A DNA stretch of 64,000 nt from an uncultured beta proteobacterium (GCA_903933915.1 CAIZLW010000082.1:29259-93258); one strand, 5' to 3'. Positions 27,775-38,600 are shown, counted from the stretch's first letter. Notes: generated by a model from the sequence alone, not told the origin. Made by a program: numbers and translations.

Positions 27775-30264
27775 ATGTCCCAACCCCCCCTCGTGGTGCG
27801 CAAGGTCGCCGTTCTCGGCGCCGGCGTGATGGGTGCGCAGATTGCCGCCCACCTGATCAATGCACGTGTCCCGGTCATGCTCTTCGAGTTGGCGGCGAAG
27901 GAGGGTGACCCCAACGGCAATGTGCTCAAGGCCATTGCCAATCTGAAGAAGCTGGAGCCGTCGCCGCTGGCGACCAAAGACTGCGCCGACCAGATCGAGC
28001 CGGCCAATTACGACCAGCACCTTGAAGCACTGCGCGACTGCGACATCGTCATCGAGGCGATTTCCGAACGCATGGACTGGAAGGCCGACCTCTACCGCAA
28101 GGTCGCGCCCTATCTTGGCGAACACACCATCTTCGCCAGCAATACCTCGGGCCTGTCGATCAACCGCCTGGCGGCGTCTTTTCCCGAGCAGCAGCGTCCG
28201 CGTTTTTGCGGCGTGCATTTTTTCAACCCGCCGCGTTACATGCACCTGGTCGAACTCATCGCCTGCGACGGCACCGAGGCCGGCATTCTGGATGAACTGG
28301 AGCGCTTTCTCGTCACCACGCTGGGCAAGGGTGTGGTGCGCGCCAAGGACACGCCGAATTTCATCGCCAACCGCGTCGGCGTGTTTTCGATGCTGGCGAC
28401 TATCCATCACGCCGAACGCCTGGGCATCGGCTTCGATACCGTCGATGCGCTCACCGGATCACTGATCGGGCGGCCGCGCAGCGCAACCTTCCGTACCGCC
28501 GACGTCGTCGGCCTCGATACCTTCGCCCATGTCGTGCACACCATGCGCGACACCCTGCCGGATGACCCGTGGCACCAGTATTACGGCGTGCCGGCGTGGC
28601 TGCAGGCGCTGATCGACCAGGGCGCGCTGGGCCAGAAATCGCGCAAGGGCGTGTACCAGAAGGTCGGCCGCGACATCCACGTGCTCGATCTGAAGTCCGG
28701 CGCTTACCGCAACGCCGATGGCCAGGCCGACGAGGCTGTCGTCGAAATCCTCAAAAACAAAAACGTCGCCGAACGTTTCGCCCAGCTGCATGCCTCGACG
28801 CATCCGCAGGCGCAGTTCATCTGGTCGATTTTCCGCGACAGCTTCCATTACTGCGCGCTGCATCTCGCGTCGATTGCGCACAACGCGCGCGACCTTGATT
28901 TTGCGATCCGCTGGGGCTTCGGCTGGGATATCGGCCCGTTTGAAATCTGGCAGTCGGCCGGCTGGCGGCAGATCACTGACTGGATTGTTGAAGACATCGC
29001 CGCCGGCCGCACCATGGTCAATGCACCGTTGCCGGCCTGGGCGCTGAATCCCTCGCGTGCCGGTGTGCACCGGCCCGACGGTTCCTTTGCGCCGGTGCCG
29101 GATGCCTATCAGCCGCGCTCGGCGCTGCCGGTGTACCGCCGCCAGCCTTTCCCGGACAAGCTGGTGGGCGAGGAGCGGCGTTATGGCTCGACCATTTTTG
29201 AAACCGACGGCGTGCGCTGCTGGCACAACGGCGACGACATTGCCATTGTCAGTTTCAAAAGCCGCATGCACACCATCGGTGATGAGGTGCTGGAAGGTGT
29301 GCAGCAAGCCATTGCAGAAGCTGAACGCAATTACGCGGGGCTGGTGATCTGGCAGACCGAGGCGCCGTTTTCGGTCGGCGCCAACCTGAAAAAGACGCCC
29401 GCGGGCGGTGGCGAAAAACGCGCCGCGCCCACGGCGCTGGGCAAGCTGTTCAAAAACGTCAAACGTGAAGCCGAGTCACTGGCGCTGAAGGCGGCGCGGC
29501 AGATCGGTGTTGCCGATCAATTGATGGCCGGCAAGCTGGCTGAAGTCGAGCACCTCGTCGAACAGTTCCAGGTAACGACGCAGATGCTCAAGTACTCGAT
29601 GGTGCCGACGGTGGCCGCTGTAGATGGTCTCGCGCTGGGCGGCGGCTGCGAGTTCATCATGCATTGCGACCGCGCGGTGGCGACACTGGAGAGCTATATT
29701 GGCCTCGTGGAAGTCGGCGTTGGCCTGTTGCCCGCCGGCGGCGGCTGCAAGGAGTTCGCGATGCGCGCTGCGGCGGAAGCCAAGGGCGGCGACATCTCAC
29801 CCTTCCTGCAGAAATACTTCAAGGCGGTGGCGATGGCTGAAGTCAGTCGCAGCGCCGAACATGCGCGCGAGATCGGCTATCTGCGCCCGACCGACCGCGT
29901 GGTGATGAACCGTTTTGAATTGCTCGAAATCGCCAAATCCGAGGCGCGGGCGATGGCGGCAGCCGGTTACCGGCCGCCGATGCGCGCCAAGGCGATTCCG
30001 GTGCTGGGTCGCAGTGGCATCGCGACCATCCGCGCCTTTGTCGAGAATATGTATGCCGGCGGTTATATCTCCGAGCACGATCGACTGATTGCCGGCAAGG
30101 TCGCCACCATCATGTGCGGGGGCGATGTCGAGGCCGGCAGCCTGGTCGATGAGCAATGGCTGCTCGATCTCGAACTGCAGCATTTCATGGAACTGATGGC
30201 GACCGAAAAGACGCAGGCGCGCATCGAGCACATGCTTAAAAACGGCAAACCCCTAAGGAATTGA
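27775..30264 (+). CDS. 3-hydroxyacyl-CoA dehydrogenase/enoyl-CoA hydratase, FadN-type domain order (HAD first, ECH last)
   Basis: VRKVAVLGAGVMGAQIAAHLINA, RFCGVHFFNPPRYMHLVELI; C-terminal AAVDGLALGGGCEFIMHCDRAVA...GLVEVGVGLLPAGGGCKEF. Confidence 0.93.
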   Translation: MSQPPLVVRKVAVLGAGVMGAQIAAHLINARVPVMLFELAAKEGDPNGNVLKAIANLKKLEPSPLATKDCADQIEPANYDQHLEALRDCDIVIEAISERMDWKADLYRKVAPYLGEHTIFASNTSGLSINRLAASFPEQQRPRFCGVHFFNPPRYMHLVELIACDGTEAGILDELERFLVTTLGKGVVRAKDTPNFIANRVGVFSMLATIHHAERLGIGFDTVDALTGSLIGRPRSATFRTADVVGLDTFAHVVHTMRDTLPDDPWHQYYGVPAWLQALIDQGALGQKSRKGVYQKVGRDIHVLDLKSGAYRNADGQADEAVVEILKNKNVAERFAQLHASTHPQAQFIWSIFRDSFHYCALHLASIAHNARDLDFAIRWGFGWDIGPFEIWQSAGWRQITDWIVEDIAAGRTMVNAPLPAWALNPSRAGVHRPDGSFAPVPDAYQPRSALPVYRRQPFPDKLVGEERRYGSTIFETDGVRCWHNGDDIAIVSFKSRMHTIGDEVLEGVQQAIAEAERNYAGLVIWQTEAPFSVGANLKKTPAGGGEKRAAPTALGKLFKNVKREAESLALKAARQIGVADQLMAGKLAEVEHLVEQFQVTTQMLKYSMVPTVAAVDGLALGGGCEFIMHCDRAVATLESYIGLVEVGVGLLPAGGGCKEFAMRAAAEAKGGDISPFLQKYFKAVAMAEVSRSAEHAREIGYLRPTDRVVMNRFELLEIAKSEARAMAAAGYRPPMRAKAIPVLGRSGIATIRAFVENMYAGGYISEHDRLIAGKVATIMCGGDVEAGSLVDEQWLLDLELQHFMELMATEKTQARIEHMLKNGKPLRN

Positions 30265-30279
30265 GATGAGGGAACTGAC

Positions 30280-31479
30280 ATGAGCAAATCCCTGCAGGAC
30301 GCCTATATCGTCGCCGCAACCCGTTCTCCGGTGGGCAAGGCGCCGCGCGGCATGCTCAAAAACGTGCGGCCCGATGATCTGCTGGCGCATGTGCTGAAAA
30401 GCGCGGTGGCGCAGTGCCCGGGGCTGGATCTCAATGAAGTCGGCGATGTGATCGTCGGCTGTGCGATGCCGGAGGGCGAGCAGGGCATGAACGTCGCCCG
30501 CATTGGCCTGCTGCTCGCGGGTTTTCCCGACACTGTGCCGGGCATGACGCTTAATCGCTTCTGTTCATCGGGGCTGCAGGCCGTGGCCGATGCCGCTGCG
30601 CGCATCCGACTCGGCGAAGCCGATGTGATGATCGCTGCCGGCACCGAGAGCATGAGCATGGTGCCGATGGGCGGCAACAAGCCGAGCTTCAGCCCTTCGG
30701 TGTTTGCCAGGAATGAAAACGTCGCCATCGCTTATGGCATGGGCATCACCGCCGAACGTGTGGCTGCGCAATGGAAAATCAGTCGTGAAGACCAGGACCT
30801 GTTTGCCGCGGAAAGTCACCGCCGTGCGGTATGGGCGACCGATGGTGGCGAATTCAAAAACGAGATCACGCCGTACGACATCAATGACCGTCTGCCCGAT
30901 CTGAAGACGCGGGAAATCACCGTCAAGACCCGGCGTGCTGATCAGGACGAGGGTCCTCGCCGTGATACTTCCGTCGAAGCGCTGGCCAAACTGAAGCCGG
31001 CGTTCGCCGCCAAGGGCAGCGTCACCGCGGGTAACAGTTCGCAGATGTCGGATGGCGCGGGTGCCGTGGTGCTGATGAGCGAGGCTGCGGTGAAACGTTA
31101 CAACCTCAAGCCACTGGGCCGCTTTGTCGGTTATGCGGTGGCGGGCGTGCCACCGGACGTGATGGGTATCGGTCCGGTGAAGGCCATCCCCAAGGTTTTG
31201 CAGCAGGCGGGGCTCAGCCAGTCACAGCTCGACTGGATCGAACTCAATGAAGCCTTTGCCGCACAGTCGCTGGCAGTGATCCGCGAACTCGGGCTCGATC
31301 CGGCGAAGGTCAATCCGCTGGGCGGCGCGATTGCGCTGGGCCATCCGTTGGGTGCGACCGGTGCGATCCGCGTCGCGACATTGCTGCACGGCCTGCGCCG
31401 TCACAACAAGAAATACGGCATGGTGACGATGTGCATCGGCACCGGCATGGGTGCTGCAGGGGTGTTTGAATCCTTGTAA
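30280..31479 (+). CDS. fadA: Acetyl-CoA C-acyltransferase (thiolase)
   Basis: [67 protein letters not shown]. Confidence 0.94.
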   Translation: MSKSLQDAYIVAATRSPVGKAPRGMLKNVRPDDLLAHVLKSAVAQCPGLDLNEVGDVIVGCAMPEGEQGMNVARIGLLLAGFPDTVPGMTLNRFCSSGLQAVADAAARIRLGEADVMIAAGTESMSMVPMGGNKPSFSPSVFARNENVAIAYGMGITAERVAAQWKISREDQDLFAAESHRRAVWATDGGEFKNEITPYDINDRLPDLKTREITVKTRRADQDEGPRRDTSVEALAKLKPAFAAKGSVTAGNSSQMSDGAGAVVLMSEAAVKRYNLKPLGRFVGYAVAGVPPDVMGIGPVKAIPKVLQQAGLSQSQLDWIELNEAFAAQSLAVIRELGLDPAKVNPLGGAIALGHPLGATGAIRVATLLHGLRRHNKKYGMVTMCIGTGMGAAGVFESL

Positions 31480-31480
31480 A

Positions 31481-31505
31481 AAGTTATTTTAAAACAATAA
31501 CTTAT
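31481..31505. repeat. AT-rich inverted repeat between convergent fadA and EAL genes
   Basis: AAGTTATT-TTAAAAC-AATAACTT perfect 8-bp arms. Confidence 0.6.
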
Positions 31506-31538
31506 AAGGAATCCCCGCGTGGGGCGGGACTTTCGCGA

Positions 31539-33077
31539 TCAGGCTTTTTGATCCAGCGTCTTGCTGATCGGACCGGGGCGGTCAATGCCAAAGCCCTGGG
31601 CGTAATCAATCCCGGCTTCCTTCAGTGCCGCCAGCGTTTTGTCATCTTCGACAAATTCTGCGATGGTGTGCACGCCGAGTTTTTCGCAGACCCCGACGAT
31701 GGCTTTGAGTTTGTTCATCATCATCGGCGTCTTGAACAGGTTCTGGATCAACACGCCGTCGATCTTGATGAAATCAACGGTCAGTCCGCTCAGGTGCGCA
31801 AACGACAGTTTGATGCTGCCGAAAGAGTCCACTGTAAAGCGGCACCCCACCGGTTTCAGCGCGGCGATAAAACTCGCGACGTTGTCATGGTGGGCGATGG
31901 TGTCGAGTTCGCCGATTTCGAAGCACAGTTGTGATGCCGGGAAACCGCTGCGTTGCAGTTCGGTGCGCACATAACGCGCGAACTCCATGTCGCCGACCGA
32001 ACTCTCGGACAGATTGACGCAGTACATCGGGATGTCCCAGTCCGGATGGTGCCGCTTCTGTTGCATCGACCAGCCGAGCACGGTGCGGATCACCCAGCGG
32101 TCGATGTCTTCGGTGAGGCCGTAACGTTCCGCCACCGGTATGAATCCGCCGGGCGGCAGCAGGTTGTCTTCCTCTTCCTTGAGCCGGAGCAGGATTTCGT
32201 AGCAGCCGTGGTCAAAAGGTAGCGGCTTCAGCGGCAGGATTTTCTGCGCGAACAGGATGAATTCGTCGTGTTCAATCGCCCGGATCAGCTTGCTGCGCGG
32301 ATCGTCACCGCCCATCAGGTGATCGCCGATGGCATGCAGATACATGGTCTCGCCGGTGTCGCTGGTGATCGCGGCGTAAGGGTCGGCGTGCTTACCTTGG
32401 CTCTCGGTGCTGCCTTCGGCAGGGGTGGCCGACGCGGCCACCAGAGCGTTCATCGACAGCATCACCATGTAGAAGCCGAGCGGGTGGTCGGTGCCGGCGG
32501 GATGCGGCACATGTTTGACCCGGTAGTGTTCGCCGTTCGGCCAGTGGATATGGTATTCGACCTTGGTGCCGGTCAGTGCTTCCCGGCAATGCGGCAGGAT
32601 TTCCATGTATTGCGAGCTGACAACATCGCGCAGCAACTGGTTCTCGATGCGCACCTCGGGGATGCGCGTCAGGGTTTTGGCGGCGGTGTTGTGCTCATGG
32701 ATGCGCAGGTCGCGATCGACAAACATGATCGGCGAGGGCATCAGGTCGAAGACCATCCGCATGCGGGTGTCGGTAGCGCGCATGGCGTCTTCGGCGATCT
32801 TGCGCCGCGCGGCTTCGCGTTTGATATCCTCGCGTGCACGCTCCAGTTGCGTGGTGCGGCGGATGATCAGCCATTCCGCCTTGGATGCCTGGCTTGCCAT
32901 CGACAGTACCGCGGCGAACAGGATGCCGCCGAGGAAGGCCAGCCACTGCAGGTCGAACAGCGTGAAGTAGATGGTCGCAATGACCATCAGGCCTAGCGTC
33001 AGCGTGAGCAGCACCGACAGCATGGTTTTCACCCGGCGCTTACCAAGGAACAATGACAGTTTGAACAGGAATTTCAT
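31539..33077 (-). CDS. Membrane PAS-EAL protein with altered EAL metal motif
   Basis: Two TM segments, PAS-like MRMVFDLMPSPIMFVDRDLRI, EAL-like FEIGELD, TVDSFGSIKLSFAHLSGLTVDFIKIDG, TIAEFVED, YAQGFGIDRP. Confidence 0.85.
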   Translation of the reverse strand: MKFLFKLSLFLGKRRVKTMLSVLLTLTLGLMVIATIYFTLFDLQWLAFLGGILFAAVLSMASQASKAEWLIIRRTTQLERAREDIKREAARRKIAEDAMRATDTRMRMVFDLMPSPIMFVDRDLRIHEHNTAAKTLTRIPEVRIENQLLRDVVSSQYMEILPHCREALTGTKVEYHIHWPNGEHYRVKHVPHPAGTDHPLGFYMVMLSMNALVAASATPAEGSTESQGKHADPYAAITSDTGETMYLHAIGDHLMGGDDPRSKLIRAIEHDEFILFAQKILPLKPLPFDHGCYEILLRLKEEEDNLLPPGGFIPVAERYGLTEDIDRWVIRTVLGWSMQQKRHHPDWDIPMYCVNLSESSVGDMEFARYVRTELQRSGFPASQLCFEIGELDTIAHHDNVASFIAALKPVGCRFTVDSFGSIKLSFAHLSGLTVDFIKIDGVLIQNLFKTPMMMNKLKAIVGVCEKLGVHTIAEFVEDDKTLAALKEAGIDYAQGFGIDRPGPISKTLDQKA

Positions 33078-33134
33078 CCCGCCCCTGGCTCCATGTGCAT
33101 GGGGCCGCCCGTGCCGCTGGCGGCCGTTGTTGCG

Positions 33135-34796
33135 TTACATATTGGGATAGTTGGGCCCTCCGCCGCCTTCCGGGGTCACCCAGACGATGTTCTGTGTCGG
33201 GTCCTTGATGTCGCAGGTCTTGCAGTGCACGCAGTTCTGCGCATTGATCTGCAGCCGCGGATTCGCCCCGTTGTCATCGCGCACGATCTCGTAGACGCCG
33301 GCCGGGCAGTAGCGCTGCTCGGGCGCGTCGTAGAGTTCCAGATTGACGTTCACCGGCACCGACGCATCCTTCAGCGTCAGGTGGATGGGCTGGTCTTCAT
33401 TGTGATTCACGTTCGAGATGAACACCGACGACAGCCGGTCGAAGGTCAGCACGCCATCCGCTTTCGGATAGCTGATCGGTGTGTATTCGGTTTTCGGGCG
33501 GATGCATTCGTGGTCGGCGTGGCCGTGGTGCAGCGTCCACGGCGCCTTGCCGCGGAACAGCACCTGGTCGATGCCGACCATCATCGTGCCCATCCACAGG
33601 CCCTTGCTCATCCACGGCTTGAAGTTGCGTGCACGGTGCAGCTCGTCGTAGAGCCAGCTCGACTTGAACGATTCCGGATAGGCGCTCAGCTCGGGCGCCG
33701 GGGTTTCCGCAGCCAGCGCGGCGAAGGCCGCTTCGGCGGCGAGCATGCCCGACTTGATCGCGGTGTGGCTGCCCTTGATGCGCGAGGCATTGAGGAAGCC
33801 GGCATCGTCACCAACCAGGCAGCCGCCAGGGAAAACCAGTTTCGGCAGCGACTGCAGGCCGCCCGCAGCAATGGCGCGCGCGCCGTACGAAATGCGTTTG
33901 CCGCCGTCGAGGAATTTGCGGATTTCCGGGTGCGTCTTGTAACGCTGGAATTCCTCGTAAGGGCTCAGGTAAGGGTTCTTGTAGGCAAGGCCGACCACAT
34001 AACCGATGGCGACCTGATTGTTTTCGAGGTGATACAGGAAGGAGCCGCCGTAGGTGTCGCTCTTCAGCGGCCAGCCGGCGGTGTGCACCACCAGTCCGGG
34101 CTGGTGCAGTTCCGGTTTGATCTCCCACAGTTCTTTCAGGCCGATGCCGTAAACCTGCGGATCCACACCGTCGCGCAGATTGAACTTGGCTTGCAGTTGT
34201 TTGCCGAGGTGACCGCGGCAGCCTTCGGCGAAAAAGGTGTATTTGGCATGCAGTTCCATGCCGACCTGGTGCGCGTCGGTGGGCTGGCCGTCACGGCCGA
34301 TGCCCATGTCGCCGGTAGCGACACCTTTGACACGGCCGTCTTCATGGAACAGCACTTCGGCCGCAGCGAAGCCGGGGAAAATCTCCACGCCCAGTGCTTC
34401 CGCCTGCTGGCCCAGCCAGCGCACGACGTTGCCGAGGCTGATCACATAGTTGCCGTGGTTCTGGAAACATTCGGGCAGCAGAGCCGACGGAATCTTGAAG
34501 GCACCGGTTTCACTGAGAATCATGAAGCGGTCTTCGCTGACCGGCGCATTGAGCGGTGCGTCTTTTTCTTTCCAGTCCGGAATCAGTTCATTCAGCGCGA
34601 TCGGGTCCATCACCGCGCCGGAGAGGATGTGCGCACCGACTTCCGAACCCTTTTCGAGCACGCAGACGCTGACTTCGCGGTTCTGTTCCGTGGCCAGTTG
34701 TTTCAGACGAATTGCCGCACCCAGGCCGGCAGGACCGGCACCGACGATGACGACGTCATATTCCATGGCTTCGCGTTCGGCCATTTTTCGCTCCAT
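33135..34796 (-). CDS. Electron transfer flavoprotein-ubiquinone oxidoreductase
   Basis: [24 protein letters not shown]-terminal [33 protein letters not shown]. Confidence 0.96.
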   Translation of the reverse strand: MERKMAEREAMEYDVVIVGAGPAGLGAAIRLKQLATEQNREVSVCVLEKGSEVGAHILSGAVMDPIALNELIPDWKEKDAPLNAPVSEDRFMILSETGAFKIPSALLPECFQNHGNYVISLGNVVRWLGQQAEALGVEIFPGFAAAEVLFHEDGRVKGVATGDMGIGRDGQPTDAHQVGMELHAKYTFFAEGCRGHLGKQLQAKFNLRDGVDPQVYGIGLKELWEIKPELHQPGLVVHTAGWPLKSDTYGGSFLYHLENNQVAIGYVVGLAYKNPYLSPYEEFQRYKTHPEIRKFLDGGKRISYGARAIAAGGLQSLPKLVFPGGCLVGDDAGFLNASRIKGSHTAIKSGMLAAEAAFAALAAETPAPELSAYPESFKSSWLYDELHRARNFKPWMSKGLWMGTMMVGIDQVLFRGKAPWTLHHGHADHECIRPKTEYTPISYPKADGVLTFDRLSSVFISNVNHNEDQPIHLTLKDASVPVNVNLELYDAPEQRYCPAGVYEIVRDDNGANPRLQINAQNCVHCKTCDIKDPTQNIVWVTPEGGGGPNYPNM

Positions 34797-34837
34797 GTTG
34801 ATGATTTATCTAGCGATTATACGACGCCCGGTCCCCC

Positions 34838-35136
34838 GTAGCCCGGATGGAATCCGGGGGATGTAAAACTGCGCATGCAGATGACGCCCGGAAAAATGGA
34901 TATGCACAATCCCCGGATTTCGGGTTGCTCCATCCGGGCTACAAAGGCGATATGGACGGGGTTCGTAGCCCGGATGCGCCCCGAAGGAAGTCACCTTGGG
35001 TGGCAGGCCGCAGGCCGGAATCCGGGGGATGTAAAGGGCCCGTAGCCCGGATGTAATCCGGGTCCGTGAAGTGGACGGGTACGCCAGGGTGATCTCAAGC
35101 GGTAATGACTGATTCCCCGGATTGCATCCGAGCCAC
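34838..35136. repeat. Cluster of GTAGCCCGGATG...AATCCGGG palindromic repeats (REP-like)
   Basis: Related units at 34838-34860, 34911-34942 (inverted), 34965-35036 (interrupted), 35042-35062 and 35115-35136 (inverted). Confidence 0.75.
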
Positions 35137-35139
35137 GGG

Positions 35140-36423
35140 TTATCGGATCAGGCGCGCCGCCATGACACCGCTGCGCACTGCGGCTTCAATGGTTGCCGGA
35201 TAGTCACTGGCCACATAGTCGCCGGCGAGATAAAAACCGGGGCAGGGGGGTTGCGATGCCGGCCGTGCAAGACTCGGCGTGCAACTGAAAGTCGCGCGCT
35301 TTTCGGCGATCACGCGGTGCCACAGCAGTTTCGGCAGCGGGCCGAAGGCTTTGGTGATATCTGCAACCACGCGCCGCGCCAGATCATCCTGCGCTTCGCC
35401 GACCTGTTCTTCCGATGCGCTGATCACCGCGCCGATCAGTCCGCGCTGGCCGCAGATCGCTTCGCGGTCGAACAGCCACTGCGCCGGACTGCCGGCGAGA
35501 CCGATCATCGGTGAGGGCAGCTTTACCGCGCCGTCGAACTGCAGCCACACCGAATGGATGGGCTCGTACTGCAGCGCTTCGATCTGCTGTGCGGCGAATT
35601 GCAGTTCCGCAATGTCGGCGAGCAGTGGTGACACGCGGTGCGGCGCGACGGCGCAGATCACCTGATCGAATCGCCGCGAATGGCCCTGCACCTGCAAAGT
35701 AAATCCTTCGTCGTCACGGGTGATGCGTTCGACAGTGGCGCCGACTTCCACCTGTCCGCCGCAAGCGCGCACGTATTCAGCAGCCGGTTTCGGAAACAGC
35801 GCGGTGAGGTCCATGCGCGCCAGCAGCAGATCGCTGGCGGCGCGGCCCGCACCGAGGCTGTCTCGCAGCACATTCAGGAAGACCTGCGCCGAAGCGCGCT
35901 GCATCGGCGTGTTGAGTGCGGCCACGCACAGCGGCGCCCATAAATATTCAATTAAAACAATGGGTTGTTCATGTTCCGCGAGCAGGGCCTCGACCGTGCA
36001 GTCCTGTGCCAGCCGGTAACCACAGGCCTTCATCGCATTCATGAAGCGCGCAGCGGCGCGCTTGTGCTCGAAGCGCAGGCCCTTGGCGGTGAGCAGCGCC
36101 CACGCCACATGCAGCGGCGCCGGCAGCTTGGGTGCGCGCAGATGAAATTGATTGTGGATCTGCAGGTCCAGCGGCAGGCGCAAAAAGGAATCACGTTTGG
36201 GGGCGACCTTGTCGATCAGCCGCAGCGTTTCCGAGTAGGCCCCGATCAGGATATGCAGACCGTTGTCGAGCGCAGTGTCGTTGACCGTGACGCGGCGCGC
36301 GCGGCCGCCAAGCGCAGGTGCCGCTTCAAATACCGTGACCGCAACACCGCGGCCGGCGAGTTCCACTGCCGCGGCCATGCCGGCGTAGCCGCCGCCGATG
36401 ACGGCGACTGTTTTGGCCGTCAT
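35140..36423 (-). CDS. hpnE: Hydroxysqualene dehydroxylase HpnE
   Basis: VAVIGGGYAGMAAAVELAGRGVAVTVFEAAPALGGRARRV, NGLHILIGAYSETLRL, PCPGFYLAGDYVASDYPATIEAAVRSG. Confidence 0.9.
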   Translation of the reverse strand: MTAKTVAVIGGGYAGMAAAVELAGRGVAVTVFEAAPALGGRARRVTVNDTALDNGLHILIGAYSETLRLIDKVAPKRDSFLRLPLDLQIHNQFHLRAPKLPAPLHVAWALLTAKGLRFEHKRAAARFMNAMKACGYRLAQDCTVEALLAEHEQPIVLIEYLWAPLCVAALNTPMQRASAQVFLNVLRDSLGAGRAASDLLLARMDLTALFPKPAAEYVRACGGQVEVGATVERITRDDEGFTLQVQGHSRRFDQVICAVAPHRVSPLLADIAELQFAAQQIEALQYEPIHSVWLQFDGAVKLPSPMIGLAGSPAQWLFDREAICGQRGLIGAVISASEEQVGEAQDDLARRVVADITKAFGPLPKLLWHRVIAEKRATFSCTPSLARPASQPPCPGFYLAGDYVASDYPATIEAAVRSGVMAARLIR

Positions 36424-36433
36424 CAATGAAAGC

Positions 36434-37546
36434 TCAGGCTGCGCGCTTCGCAGCGGCTGTTTTGCCGGCCCAGATATTCGAAGGCACGTTGACCAGCCCT
36501 TCGAAAATCCGCCGCGCTGTACGAACCAGCGCGGCACGGCGCAGTTCCTCTTTGCCATTGGTGAAATCCACATCGAGGTCGATCAGGATCATGCCTGAAG
36601 GATGCTCGATTTTCACCATACCCTGCGGCGCAGGCTTCAGCGGCGCGATCTCCGCGGCCAGCGTGCCGGGAATCGCGCAGGCGGCGCTGATGCACACCGT
36701 GCCGGTGACCGGATGCGATTTGTGGCAGGTCTCGGGTACGAAATAACGCGAGCTGATCGTGCCGCCCTGGCGCGGTTTGGCGAGCAGGGCGATTTTCGGC
36801 ACCACGTTTTTCGACACGTCGCCCATGCCCATCAACACGCCGGCCTTGCGGCGGATGCCTTCCATGCGTTCCATTAATTGACGGTCGCTGTCGAGCTCGA
36901 CAGCGCTTTCGTAACCGGTCTTGCCCATGTCGGCGGCACGCATCATCACGATGGGCATGGCGATATCCACGCAGCTCACTTCAATGCCATCGATCACGTC
37001 ACGTGGCTTGCCGGTCGGCAGCAGCTTGCCGGTGACCGCGCCGATGGCCTCGCTGAAATTGATGCCAACCGGGGCTGCGGTACCGGGCACGCCGTCAATC
37101 GACGCGTCGCCTTCGTACTGCACCTGTTTGCCGGGCGTCTGCACGATGGCCTCGACCAGCGCGCCGGTGTTGACGCTGTGGATGCGCACCGTGGTTTCAC
37201 CGTCCTGCGCCGGCACCAGACCGGCGTCGATGGCGAAGGGGCCGACGGCGACCAGCATGTTGCCGCAGGTCGGTTTGGTATCGACGAACTTTTCGTGGAT
37301 CTGCACCTGCGCGAAAAAATAATCGATGTCGGCGTCAGGACGTTTGGATTTGCTGATCATCGCGACCTTGCTGGTCACCGAATGCGAACCGCCGATGCCG
37401 TCGACCTGGATTTCATGGGGTGAGCCCATGATGGCTAACAGGACTTCGTCTCTGGTTGCGGGGTCGCTGGGGAGGTCGTCCTGGAGGAGGAAAGGGCCTC
37501 TTGAGGTGCCGCCGCGCATGATGACGCAGGGGATTTTGGTTTGCAT
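36434..37546 (-). CDS. PrpF-family isomerase (4-oxalomesaconate tautomerase-like)
   Basis: MQTKIPCVIMRGGTSRGPFLLQDDLP, IDGIGGSHSVTSKVAMI, KPTCGNMLVAVGPFAI. Confidence 0.9.
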   Translation of the reverse strand: MQTKIPCVIMRGGTSRGPFLLQDDLPSDPATRDEVLLAIMGSPHEIQVDGIGGSHSVTSKVAMISKSKRPDADIDYFFAQVQIHEKFVDTKPTCGNMLVAVGPFAIDAGLVPAQDGETTVRIHSVNTGALVEAIVQTPGKQVQYEGDASIDGVPGTAAPVGINFSEAIGAVTGKLLPTGKPRDVIDGIEVSCVDIAMPIVMMRAADMGKTGYESAVELDSDRQLMERMEGIRRKAGVLMGMGDVSKNVVPKIALLAKPRQGGTISSRYFVPETCHKSHPVTGTVCISAACAIPGTLAAEIAPLKPAPQGMVKIEHPSGMILIDLDVDFTNGKEELRRAALVRTARRIFEGLVNVPSNIWAGKTAAAKRAA

Positions 37547-37637
37547 GTCGGGTCTCGCTGCGGGGCTTTGTTCTGAGGCGACATTATAGAGGGCTGTGAT
37601 GCGCTGGTGCTTCAAGGTCGCAGGGGTGGCCCGGTGC

Positions 37638-38600
37638 TTAGTTAACCTTCGCCCCCGAAACCTGCACCACCTTCGCCCAAAGCTTCGCTTCACTCGCAAT
37701 CAGTTTCGCAAACTGTTCTGAAGTGCCGCCCACCGGATCAGTCCCCAGTTGTTTCAGGCGCGCTGCCGTTGCCGGCGTGTTCATCGCCTTCAATGCAGCA
37801 CCGTGCAGGGTGGCGATGATGGGCCTCGGCGTTTTGGCGGGGACAAGAATGCCGTACCAGGTATCAGTGGCGTAGCCGGGGACGGTTTCGCCGATGGTGG
37901 GGATGTCGGGGGCGATGGGCGAGCGTTTGCTGCTGGTCAGGCCGAGCGGGCGCAGTTTGCCTTCCTTGATCAGCGGCAGTACGGGGAGCAGGCCGTCCAT
38001 CGCCAGTTGCACCTGGCCGCCGACGGTGTCCATGCGCGCGAAGGTGCTGCCTTTGTAGGGGATGTGCGTGATGTCGACGCCGGCCATGGATTTGAATAAC
38101 TCCATATTCAAGTGCGTCGCCGAGCCGGTGCCGGCCGAGCCGTAGGACAGTTTGCCGGGCGTGGCTTTGGCCATCGCAATCAGTTCCTTCAGGTTCTTCG
38201 CCGGCATGGACGGGTGGGCGACGATGATCTGGTAGGTGTTGGCGATGTGGATCACCGCTTCGAAATCCTTGATCGGGTCATAGGTCTTGCCGCTGTACAG
38301 CGCGGGGGTGATGACGTGCGAGGGGCTGACGTTGATCAGCGTGTAGCCGTCGGGCGCAGCGCCGGCGACTGTCTGCGTGCCGATCAGGCCGCCGGCGCCT
38401 GGGCGGTTGTCGACGACGATATTGGTGCCGAGGGTCTTGCTCATTTCATCACCGACGGTGCGTGCCAGCGTGTCGCCGGTGCCGCCGGGGGCGAGAGGGA
38501 CGATCATGCGGATGACTTTGCTGGGGTATTGGTCGGCGGCGTGGGCTGTGGCAGTGAGCGTCAGCAGTGCGGTGGCGATGGCGGTGAGTGCGGTTTTCAA
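37638..38600 (-). CDS. TctC/Bug-family substrate-binding protein
   Basis: YPSKVIRMIVPLAPGGTGDTLARTVGDEMSKTLGTNIVVDNRPGAGGLIGTQTVAGAAPDGYTL. Confidence 0.95.
   Translation of the reverse strand: MKTALTAIATALLTLTATAHAADQYPSKVIRMIVPLAPGGTGDTLARTVGDEMSKTLGTNIVVDNRPGAGGLIGTQTVAGAAPDGYTLINVSPSHVITPALYSGKTYDPIKDFEAVIHIANTYQIIVAHPSMPAKNLKELIAMAKATPGKLSYGSAGTGSATHLNMELFKSMAGVDITHIPYKGSTFARMDTVGGQVQLAMDGLLPVLPLIKEGKLRPLGLTSSKRSPIAPDIPTIGETVPGYATDTWYGILVPAKTPRPIIATLHGAALKAMNTPATAARLKQLGTDPVGGTSEQFAKLIASEAKLWAKVVQVSGAKVN

Noticed and set aside
33093-34841. 582-aa plus-strand ORF
   Set aside because: Antisense to the ETF-QO gene, which has strong family motifs.
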